Source of the DNA: CAVTAE01 sp051649365
GTDB taxonomy: Bacteria > Deinococcota > Deinococci > Deinococcales > Trueperaceae
Direction of reading: 5' to 3'
Assembly (NCBI GenBank): GCA_051649365.1
Contig: JBOFGY010000186.1
Coordinates: forward strand, 1-26,382
Length of the DNA stretch: 26,382 bases
Below the pieces are notes generated by a model that saw nothing but the letters and a program-made list of their open reading frames with translations, had not been told where the DNA came from and ran no database searches. Positions 14,304 to 21,032 of the stretch are shown here, piece by piece. The translations under genes and the position numbers were made by a program. How positions within the stretch are numbered: position 1 is the stretch's first letter; each line of letters opens with the position of its first letter.

Positions 14304-16130
14304 TTAATCGCCCTGGTGCTGCCAGGGGTTGGGATCATAAATATACGTAACGGACACACCACGTTGCTCCAGCGGTCTACTAACAACATAGCTATAGGAA
14401 TCGAAATCAAAATTGCAAGCACTATCTCCTCCAAACTGTACGTAATCACCGGAACCAAGACCTGTGATATTCAAAAGTAGCTCAACGTTACAGAGATAGG
14501 CATTTTCTTGAATATAAAGAGTGTTTAGGTTCGTCAAGTTTGTGAGGGGGGTGAGGTCAGTAATTCCATTGAAACTGAGTCCAAGGTATTGCAGATTGGT
14601 AGCATGTTCTAACCCAGTCAAATTAACGATGCCTTTACCAGTAGCATCAAGCCCAGTAAATGATGCCATATCCCTTGCACACACAATTGCTGTTGGTTCT
14701 CTACCAAGGGCTTTTTGATTAATTTCAGCCCTTAACGCCGCATCTGGCATATAGACCTCGACGTCAGGAGAAACGCATGGGGGAGGTAGCTGAGCAACGG
14801 TGATAGCTTGGCTCGAGCTATTAGTGAGTCCGCCGTTATCCGTTACAGTTAGAGTAACAGTGTAAGTACCTGCTGCTGCATAGATTTTGCTGGGGCTAGC
14901 TTCGCTGCTGCTACTGCCATCACCAAAATCCCAGACCCACTTCGTAAGCGTGCCATCACTGTCAGTACTGGTGTCGCTAAACTGCACACTCAAACCTGTC
15001 ACTGTGTTGGTAAAGCTAGCAGTTGGAGCTGTATATTGCGCGCAAGGCATCGTAGTTTTTGCTTCCTGGAATTGCGCTGCCCACTCATCGTTCCAGCCAA
15101 AGGCTTTCTTAAACTGCTCCTCGAGGCTGACACCTGCTGCCCCACTCCAAAAGTGCAAGAATTCACCGGGGTTCGCTCTGCGGGCGTAGCTTTTGGCCCC
15201 GCCTGGCACGTCGGCCTTGTCTACCTTAGGAAAGCACTGGGAAAGCAGCGTAAAGTATTTGTCTAAAACGCTGACCCCACCGTACTGATTATAAATCGGA
15301 TAGAACCAGTCGCGGAAGAAGTAGGCTTGAACACCTATGAAGTTACTATTAGGGTTACTCTCAATGCGGTTATACCAATCGTGCGCCCAGTCGTCCTTGC
15401 CAATACCCTTGTAGGCATCATAGATAAATATCTCGGGCCAAGGGCCGTCACCCCAGAACTCATAGGAGGGCGATTCGTGAGTGTTCTTGCCCCCACCTTC
15501 CACAATGTGCGCGAGTTCGTGAGTGATAACTTCATAGTTGACTTGCTGCGGGTTAGCCCAATCCCAAGCACCACCTAAATCAATGACGTTGCGGTAGCCA
15601 AAGCCAGGGTCAAAACGGTTGTTGATCGTCGCATAGTTTGCGCTTTTGTCGCTCCGCACTACCACGTACATTCTGGGATCCGGTCCGAAGGAACCGTAAG
15701 TCTTTTTCATGTACATCCAGACTTGTTGGATGTGGTCGTTGAACCAGGTAATGTTGCTGCCTCTCAATCCCTCGTCATAGTAAACGGCGATTTCGTCATT
15801 GTAGAAACCCCTGTAGACATCTACTGCCTCGCTGCGAATGGAGTTTCTGATGACTTCGGGGGGTGCAGATGTAGGTTCAGGGTCTACAGGTTCTGGAGGT
15901 TCATTTTCACACAAAGCTGCTGTTGTTGAGCCACCAAGTTTTTGATTTGTAGCCTCTCTAGGCGCATTAAGCTCATAAACGCATGGTTGAGCAACAGGTT
16001 GAAGCTCCCCTGTAGGTGCATCTGTCATTAGCTCACTACCGCCACTACAAGCAGCCAAAAACAAACCCACCAAACAAACGAGCGCGATAAAAGAACTTTT
16101 AGAAAAAATTCTAGCGGTTGGTCGTTCCAT
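14304..16130 (-). CDS. Lipoprotein metallopeptidase with PKD and LRR domains
   Basis: A 608-residue exported protein. A signal peptide with lipobox LAAC (Cys 28) anchors it outside the membrane, followed by a Pro/Glu-rich linker (about 75-92). A catalytic-looking domain (about 95-365) has the zinc motif HELAH (204-208); a Glu in GPWPEIF is a possible third ligand. It recalls basic-secretory-protein-type peptidases. Next come a PKD domain (about 368-446; WDFGDGSSS and GTYTVTLTVTD) and leucine-rich repeats (about 495-560; LTGLEHATNLQYLGLSFNGI). The order suggests an anchored surface protease with binding modules. Start: ATG 16130 with GGAGGAG upstream. The promoter region holds inverted repeats (16161-16190) and a SARP-like direct repeat. 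Confidence 0.75.
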   Translation of the reverse strand: MERPTARIFSKSSFIALVCLVGLFLAACSGGSELMTDAPTGELQPVAQPCVYELNAPREATNQKLGGSTTAALCENEPPEPVDPEPTSAPPEVIRNSIRSEAVDVYRGFYNDEIAVYYDEGLRGSNITWFNDHIQQVWMYMKKTYGSFGPDPRMYVVVRSDKSANYATINNRFDPGFGYRNVIDLGGAWDWANPQQVNYEVITHELAHIVEGGGKNTHESPSYEFWGDGPWPEIFIYDAYKGIGKDDWAHDWYNRIESNPNSNFIGVQAYFFRDWFYPIYNQYGGVSVLDKYFTLLSQCFPKVDKADVPGGAKSYARRANPGEFLHFWSGAAGVSLEEQFKKAFGWNDEWAAQFQEAKTTMPCAQYTAPTASFTNTVTGLSVQFSDTSTDSDGTLTKWVWDFGDGSSSSEASPSKIYAAAGTYTVTLTVTDNGGLTNSSSQAITVAQLPPPCVSPDVEVYMPDAALRAEINQKALGREPTAIVCARDMASFTGLDATGKGIVNLTGLEHATNLQYLGLSFNGITDLTPLTNLTNLNTLYIQENAYLCNVELLLNITGLGSGDYVQFGGDSACNFDFDSYSYVVSRPLEQRGVSVTYIYDPNPWQHQGD

Positions 16131-16160
16131 TGGTTCTCCTCCATTACCCTCGAGATTGAT

Positions 16161-16190
16161 TCAACGTTGACTTACTTGCGCTAAGTCAAC
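16161..16190. promoter_or_regulatory. Inverted repeats upstream of the metallopeptidase gene
   Basis: The palindrome TCAACGTTGA (16161-16170) overlaps a 9-bp inverted repeat, GTTGACTTA (16166-16174) and TAAGTCAAC (16182-16190), with 7 bases between. It lies 31-60 bases before the ATG, between the start codon and the presumed promoter, so it is either an operator or a hairpin in the mRNA leader. Confidence 0.45.
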
Positions 16191-16223
16191 CCTACTCTTG
16201 AAAGCACAGAAGGTAATGTATAC

Positions 16224-16259
16224 CTCGAGCGTTTCACAGGCGTTTCACTCGTTTTTGAA
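16224..16259. promoter_or_regulatory. Second copy of the SARP-like direct repeat
   Basis: CTCGAGCG and then AGCGTTTCAC (16228-16237) and GGCGTTTCAC (16239-16248) with an 11-base period, followed by a weak third unit CGTTTTTGAA (16250-16259). It matches the element in the SARP-type gene promoter (17662-17697) in nearly all positions. It lies 94 bases upstream of the minus-strand metallopeptidase gene, but in the opposite orientation. On the plus strand a TAATAG box follows at 16267, at nearly the position of the -10 in the other copy. Confidence 0.55.
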
Positions 16260-16391
16260 AGTGAATTAATAGTAAAAATTATATGACATCATGTTGGTGC
16301 ACTGTGTACATAGTTTGAGCGAAGCATCGCGCACCCTACCAAGTCCGTTTTAAGAATTGTCGCGTACTGAGAGCATTTTTCTTAAAAGGCG

Positions 16392-16498
16392 AACGGGCAG
16401 ATGTTGAAATTTACCCGTTGGGAGGGTGTGTTAAATAACACACCTTTGTTATTCCTGGACGGATGTGGTGTTAGACCCCAGAGTTTCTGGGGTCTAAC
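16392..16498. other. Three successive hairpins, last one terminator-like
   Basis: Three perfect stems follow one another. AACGGG/CCCGTT spans 16392-16397 and 16414-16419. GGTGTGTTA/TAACACACC spans 16425-16433 and 16436-16444. GTTAGACCCCAGA/TCTGGGGTCTAAC is 13 bp at 16470-16482 and 16486-16498, with a 3-base loop and followed by TTTTG on the plus strand. The last one also lies 30 bases past the stop of the minus-strand Gly-rich gene, so it may terminate transcripts from both sides. The rest of the 398-base spacer (16131-16528) holds the two repeat elements above and no gene. Confidence 0.6.
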
Positions 16499-16509
16499 TT
16501 TTGTACTCA

Positions 16510-16537
16510 GGGACTTAATTCAAGGGACTTAATTCAA
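16510..16537. repeat. 14-bp tandem duplication over a stop codon
   Basis: GGGACTTAATTCAA occurs twice without a gap (16510-16523 and 16524-16537). The second copy carries the TAA stop (16529-16531) of the Gly-rich gene and the first copy a TAA just beyond it. This looks like a recent slippage duplication. Confidence 0.85.
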
Positions 16538-17386
16538 TTGTTGTTCAGTATCTTCGTGTTTGGAACCACCGCCACCACCGCCGCTACCGCCACCACCGCC
16601 GCTACCGCCTTCATAGCCGCCACTTTCTCCACCACCTTCATAGCCGCCACCTTCGTAGCCACCACTTTCTCCACCACCTTCGTAGCCACCACTTTCTCCA
16701 CCACCTTCGTAGCCACCACTTTCTCCACCACCTTCGTAGCCGCCACTTTCTCCACCAGAATCGTTGCCATTAGGATCGCCAGCAAGTTCAAGGGGGTCAT
16801 TGTTACCTGGGTCAGTTTCACTTTGTTGAGAAGTGGGGGCACTATTGGGAACAGGTTCATCAACATCCGTACTATTGGGGGGAGAGGTGCAATTATCACC
16901 AGGAATAATACAAACATTTGAAGGGGGTTCAGGTGTAGGTTCAGGCATAGGGTTGGGTTGAGGAGTAGTTGGGGTAGAGATACACTCTACTGTTACGCAT
17001 CCGCCGCCATTTGCTAGAGGAGTACCTCCTTGCACGCAAACCTTTTCACAGAATTCTGTGACCCCAGTATTCGGGTTATAAGTAGTTGTAGTGCAGTATC
17101 CGGCGAGACAGACAGTCCCTTCTATTTCTCCAGTTCTGCTGCCTGTTTGTTGATTTCCGTTAGCTGCTACTTGTGTATTACCATCACTGGCAGTTTCCTG
17201 AACTGGAAATGCTACTGCTTCAATGTCGCCACCGCCGCCAGCATCTCCACCGCCAGCATCCCCACCACCAGCATCTCCACCACCAGCATCTCCACCACCA
17301 GCATCTCCACCACCGTCTTGTGCAAATCCAATTGCACCAGTAGTAAGAGCTATCAAAACAAATATTGACACCAAGATTTTTTTCAT
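16529..17386 (-). CDS. Exported Gly-rich repeat protein
   Basis: Not recognised as a known family. 285 residues. A signal peptide (about 1-22, ending in GFAQ) is followed by five or more GGGDA repeats, a central part with six Cys (for example VCLAGYCTTTTYNP and CEKVCVQGG), a Pro/Asn/Ser-rich linker, then GGGESGGYE repeats and a poly-Gly stretch ending KHEDTEQQLN. It is probably secreted and disordered, with a small disulphide-rich core; an adhesive, matrix or elastic role is a guess. Start: of two adjacent ATGs the second (17386) has the better spacing to AAAGGAG. The gene has no CTCGAG at all, probably because of its biased repeats. Confidence 0.7.
   Translation of the reverse strand: MKKILVSIFVLIALTTGAIGFAQDGGGDAGGGDAGGGDAGGGDAGGGDAGGGGDIEAVAFPVQETASDGNTQVAANGNQQTGSRTGEIEGTVCLAGYCTTTTYNPNTGVTEFCEKVCVQGGTPLANGGGCVTVECISTPTTPQPNPMPEPTPEPPSNVCIIPGDNCTSPPNSTDVDEPVPNSAPTSQQSETDPGNNDPLELAGDPNGNDSGGESGGYEGGGESGGYEGGGESGGYEGGGESGGYEGGGYEGGGESGGYEGGSGGGGGSGGGGGGSKHEDTEQQLN
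16607..16757 (-). repeat. 27-bp in-frame tandem repeat (GGGESGGYE units)
   Basis: Four to five near-identical 27-base units, one of them shortened to GGGYE, encode nine-residue GGGESGGYE blocks. Units differ at a few third positions (GTAGCC versus ATAGCC on the plus strand). Because 27 is divisible by three, gain or loss of a unit keeps the frame, so protein length may vary between strains. Confidence 0.85.
17231..17315 (-). repeat. 15-bp in-frame tandem repeat (GGGDA units)
   Basis: Five to six units of GCATCTCCACCACCA (plus-strand reading) encode the GGGDA blocks after the signal peptide of the Gly-rich protein. Copies differ by one or two bases. Confidence 0.85.
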
Positions 17387-17661
17387 CATTTCTCCTTTGG
17401 GCAGAAATCCCTGCCTGAACCCAAACTCATATGAACAAGAACCGTTTGAATACTAAGAGATAAGAACTCTTGTAGATTAATGCCCTTATCTCACCCGACA
17501 ACAAAGCTCTTCCCCAATCTATGGCAACGTCAATATAGAGGTAGCTGCGTTACCATAATGACTCCGAACCATTGATTAGGAAATTAACTCGGGTAGGGCA
17601 GTAAAATGTTGACCGCCTCGAGTCGAGTCCGCCCTCAATAGTACCGAGGACAGTATGACAA
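17387..17661. other. Spacer between divergent Gly-rich and SARP-type genes
   Basis: No gene is seen. Near the left end is a hairpin, GGCAG (17400-17404) with CTGCC (17411-17415), just before the Shine-Dalgarno of the Gly-rich gene. A second inverted repeat is AGATAAG (17458-17464) with CTTATCT (17485-17491). A CTCGAG lies at 17617. The promoter of the Gly-rich gene was not resolved. Confidence 0.45.
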
Positions 17662-17711
17662 CTCGAGCGTTTCACAAGCGTTTCACTCATGTTTGAAAAA
17701 TTGGATAAACT
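17662..17711 (+). promoter_or_regulatory. SARP-type operator and leaderless promoter
   Basis: CTCGAG (17662-17667) runs into AGCGTTTCAC (17666-17675), repeated exactly at 17677-17686 (11-base period). A weaker third unit at 17688-17697 contains GTTTGAA. Eight bases later comes the -10 box TAAACT (17706-17711), and six bases after that the ATG (17718). Streptomyces SARPs bind direct repeats with 11-bp spacing whose last copy lies 8 bp before the -10, so the layout suggests autoregulation. There is no Shine-Dalgarno; the mRNA is probably leaderless. Confidence 0.65.
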
Positions 17712-17717
17712 ACAACG

Positions 17718-20621
17718 ATGAGCGTTTACCTGCACCTGTTGACAACAGAACCCCATGTCTTGGTCAATAAGCAACGCTATGAACTACCCATAGGCAAACC
17801 CACCGCCCTACTAGTGTATTTAGTCCTCACAGAAAGCTGGGTCAACCGCAGCGACTTAGCCACCTTTCTACGCGCCGACACCGACACAAAAACGGCGCGC
17901 CAATACCTGCGACTTATTCTTTCTAGAGCACGCAATCTACCGTTTGCCCAGGGTCTTGAGATAACAGGTCAACGGTTGCGTTGGCCCGTAGAGAGTGATG
18001 TCAAATGCTTTCAACGCGCGGTAGCTACAGGTGCCATCCGTGAGGCTATAACGCTTTATGAAAAACCACTTTTGCAAAGCTTTCCTGTTGCAGATTTACC
18101 TGACTATGACGATTGGCTCGAGCTAGAACGCCAAAGCCTGCACACTACCTACCGCAACGTCGTGCTCGAGTACACCAAAACGGCGACCCAACCCAGGGAA
18201 GCCTTAACGCTCCTAAGGAAACTCCTCAACGACGACCTTTTAGCTGAAGATATTTTGCAACGCTACTTGCAACTGTGCCAGCAACTCGGTGAATACAGTG
18301 AAGGCTTAAGAGTGTTTGAAGCCTTTCAAACAACCCTAGTTCGTGACTTAGGGGTAGAGCCGTTACTCGAGACGCTCGAGCTGGCTAGAACTCTCCAAGA
18401 TAACAGTCCTCGCGTTTTACCGCTCAGTGTTACTTCTAAACGGGTTCTACCAACCTTCACCAAGGCTTTTATAGGCAGAGAAGAAGTTATAGCTCAACTC
18501 CAAACCCAACACGCCGTCACACTCATTGCTGGCGAGCCTGGTATTGGCAAAACACGCTTACTGCAAGAAACGTTTCCAAGTGCACTTTATCTGCGCTCGC
18601 CCGAAGGCTTAGAGACCATCCCTTATTTTTCGCTGGTTACGTACGTGCGCGAACATCTCGCCTCATTTCCAAACCTTGGCAGTTATAAACACGAACTTCG
18701 GCGTTTTGTTCCTGAACTCTCACCGGGCTCTGGTGTGTTTGAAGAACTCGATAAAGTGAGGGTATTAGAAGCTTGGAAACACTATTTAGTTTCTGTCAGC
18801 CCAACGATTATTTTTGATGACATGCAGTGGGGAGATGGCGCGACTCTCGAGCTACTCGGTTATTTAGCGCAGCAGCAAGATGTGCGACTCCTCATCAGTT
18901 ATCGCAGCAACGAAATCAGTGAACCCTTAGCTAAGGTGCTCAAAGGTTTAAGACAGAGTGCCTTTGAACTTCACCTAGAGCCGCTCGATCCTAAAGCTGC
19001 CCAGGCCCTTATTAAAAATTACAGCCAAAACTACAGCGAAGGAGCAGGCCAGACCCAAGCTTTACCCGAACATTTTCTCGAGTCTACAGTTTTCGAGTAC
19101 ACGGGCGGCAATCCCTTTTTTATTCTCGAGACACTCAAATCTTTAAGCCAGAGTAACGATGGAACGCTCAGTGTGCCGAAGAAGCTCAGTGTGCCAAAGA
19201 AAGTTGCGGATGTCGTGAAGCAAAGACTGCACAAACTTTCTGACCTTAGTCAACGAGTGCTGCAAGCTGCTTCAGTGCTGGCAGAGTCATTATCACCCGA
19301 GTTGTTAACTAAACTGACAGGCTTGTCGTCTTGGGCAGTTGTTAAGGCACTTGAAGAAGCAGAGCGTGCTGGTATGTTAACCCACACCACGTTTAGTCAT
19401 GACCTTATGCGGCAGAGCATCTACAGTTCTCTCTCAAAGGCGCGGCGGGTTTTACTGCATGGGCAAGCGGCTAAACATCTTAAAAAAGCTGAGCTTACTG
19501 TAATTGCCAAGCATTGGGAGCTAGCGGAGAATAAGGATAAAGCGATTGAGTTTTATCTTAAAGCTTCCAAGAAGTTTGAGAGCGTGGGACTTTATGAAGA
19601 AAATAGCAAAGTGCTCGAGCATGTTCTAAGTTTGGAACCGCGAAACAAAGACAGTGTTATTGCTGATTTAGCTGACAGCTATGAGATGTACAGTAATCCC
19701 GAAGCTAAAGCTTTAGCAGAGTCCTTACTAACCTCTGAAGATGCACTTGCTAAAACTCGAGCCCTTTCTACCCTGAGCTATCACTACTACAAACAAGGTG
19801 ATGCCCCTACAGCTTTAGCCTTTTTAGATGAAGCAGAAACGCTTTACAACGTAGAAAAACTCAGCGATAAATCCCGTCAGCGCGATTTACTTCTGATGCG
19901 CTCTATCTTACTAGATATTACTGGAGACGTTGAAAAGAGCTTAAAAATTATTGACCAAATCCTACAAAACCGTAAACACCTTCGTCCCATAGATTTACTC
20001 ACTGTCCTCAGCAGTCGTGCCACCTTCTACGACGGACTTGGCCGATATGCAGAAGCTACACCCTTACATCATGCCAATCTACAAATGGCTAGAAAAATTG
20101 GAACTCGACTTCATGAAGTTACGATTGCAGCTAATCTCATGCTTAATTTAATTCATCTAGGAAAACCTGAAGAAGGGTTAGCTGAAGCTGAGAAAGCCTT
20201 GCGGTCAAATCACCCTGGCGATTACGGCCTCCGTAGGTATCTAGCCAGAGCCTATCATATGCTTGGAAACTATGACAGAGCTATACAACTCAACCTTTCA
20301 TTAGTAGAAAATAGCAATTCTGACAAGGCTTTTCGCTTAGCTGCGCTAAGTTCCTTAGTCAACATCTATAGTGAACTCGAGCGAGCACAACAAGTACAAG
20401 ATGCGCTTATTACACTTATGGACTCGCTAAGTGATGCAACCTATCCTGATATTCAAGCTATTGTTTATACATCTATCTTGAAGTATGGTCAACCCTACCA
20501 GAAAGAAACCATTCGACCCTTATTGGAAAAACTAGACCTAGCTAGTGTGCGCCTACGTGTTCGCCAAGAATTAGAGCCTTTACTAAAAAACGCTTTTACC
20601 AGACTTGACGAAAAAAAATAA
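17718..20621 (+). CDS. SARP-type regulator: winged helix, BTAD, AAA/STAND ATPase, TPR
   Basis: A 967-residue transcriptional regulator of the large SARP/AfsR-like class. The N-terminus (about 1-80) is a divergent OmpR-type winged helix (GKPTALLVYLVLTESWVNRSDLATFLR). Residues about 95-230 form the bacterial transcriptional activation domain (BTAD), ending LVRDLGVEPLLETLELARTL. The NTPase has Walker A GEPGIGKT (272-279) and Walker B IIFDDMQWGD (Asp 367-368). The C-terminal half is helical TPR-like repeats (about 590-940), which usually sense a ligand or protein. There is no LuxR-type domain. Start: ATG 17718 with a TAAACT box six bases upstream, so leaderless. The promoter holds its likely own binding site. 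Exported-protein genes surround it and may be targets. Confidence 0.87.
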   Translation: MSVYLHLLTTEPHVLVNKQRYELPIGKPTALLVYLVLTESWVNRSDLATFLRADTDTKTARQYLRLILSRARNLPFAQGLEITGQRLRWPVESDVKCFQRAVATGAIREAITLYEKPLLQSFPVADLPDYDDWLELERQSLHTTYRNVVLEYTKTATQPREALTLLRKLLNDDLLAEDILQRYLQLCQQLGEYSEGLRVFEAFQTTLVRDLGVEPLLETLELARTLQDNSPRVLPLSVTSKRVLPTFTKAFIGREEVIAQLQTQHAVTLIAGEPGIGKTRLLQETFPSALYLRSPEGLETIPYFSLVTYVREHLASFPNLGSYKHELRRFVPELSPGSGVFEELDKVRVLEAWKHYLVSVSPTIIFDDMQWGDGATLELLGYLAQQQDVRLLISYRSNEISEPLAKVLKGLRQSAFELHLEPLDPKAAQALIKNYSQNYSEGAGQTQALPEHFLESTVFEYTGGNPFFILETLKSLSQSNDGTLSVPKKLSVPKKVADVVKQRLHKLSDLSQRVLQAASVLAESLSPELLTKLTGLSSWAVVKALEEAERAGMLTHTTFSHDLMRQSIYSSLSKARRVLLHGQAAKHLKKAELTVIAKHWELAENKDKAIEFYLKASKKFESVGLYEENSKVLEHVLSLEPRNKDSVIADLADSYEMYSNPEAKALAESLLTSEDALAKTRALSTLSYHYYKQGDAPTALAFLDEAETLYNVEKLSDKSRQRDLLLMRSILLDITGDVEKSLKIIDQILQNRKHLRPIDLLTVLSSRATFYDGLGRYAEATPLHHANLQMARKIGTRLHEVTIAANLMLNLIHLGKPEEGLAEAEKALRSNHPGDYGLRRYLARAYHMLGNYDRAIQLNLSLVENSNSDKAFRLAALSSLVNIYSELERAQQVQDALITLMDSLSDATYPDIQAIVYTSILKYGQPYQKETIRPLLEKLDLASVRLRVRQELEPLLKNAFTRLDEKK

Positions 20622-20688
20622 CTTGTTAGAATATTTGAGAAAGCTTACCCTGTTGAGATTGAGAGAATCCCACTATTTGGAGAAGGAT

Positions 20689-20898
20689 ATGAACAGACTG
20701 TGTATAGCTTTACTAGCAAGTTTATTCCTCAGCTTAACAGTTTCGATAGGTTTTGCTGGACCTGATGCTAGATATAAACCCCAGGTAGAAATCCCTGAAG
20801 AAACAGACCCTATTACTAATGAGGAAACATCGCCAGAGGTAAGCTATCCTCCACCTCCACAACCTGCGGTAGGTACAGAATCCACAATCCCAAACTAA
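20689..20898 (+). CDS. Small secreted Pro/Glu-rich protein
   Basis: A 69-residue exported peptide of unknown function. A signal peptide MNRLCIALLASLFLSLTV...GFA (about 1-23) precedes a mature part of about 45 residues rich in Pro, Glu and Thr (for example EIPEETDPITNEETSPE, then PPPPQPAVG), with no Cys outside the signal peptide and no known domain. An earlier in-frame ATG (20605) would bury the signal peptide, and GGAGAAGGA lies just before the ATG at 20689, so that start was chosen. It begins 67 bases after the SARP-type gene, with no terminator between, so the two are probably co-transcribed. The terminator follows at 20951. Confidence 0.6.
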   Translation: MNRLCIALLASLFLSLTVSIGFAGPDARYKPQVEIPEETDPITNEETSPEVSYPPPPQPAVGTESTIPN

Positions 20899-20950
20899 CT
20901 ATTAAACGTTTAGAATTTGTATTTGCTGCGTCAGTCATTTAGAGTTTTTA

Positions 20951-20981
20951 GTGCAAACGGTGATTTATGTACCGTTTGCAC
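20951..20981. terminator. Bidirectional terminator-like hairpin
   Basis: GTGCAAACGGT (20951-20961) pairs perfectly with ACCGTTTGCAC (20971-20981) around a 9-base loop. It lies between the converging small secreted protein (stop 20898) and the beta-helix lipoprotein (stop 21033). The minus-strand side is followed by TAAAAACTC, the plus-strand side by GATAGCTTTTC. Confidence 0.7.
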
Positions 20982-21032
20982 GATAGCTTTTCATAACGTC
21001 TATATTAATGCAAACATACCGACTGGATTTTG

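Noticed and set aside
16534..16921. 127-codon frames on both strands with Ala/Thr/Val repeats
   Set aside because: They are other-frame readings of the 27-bp repeat of the Gly-rich gene.
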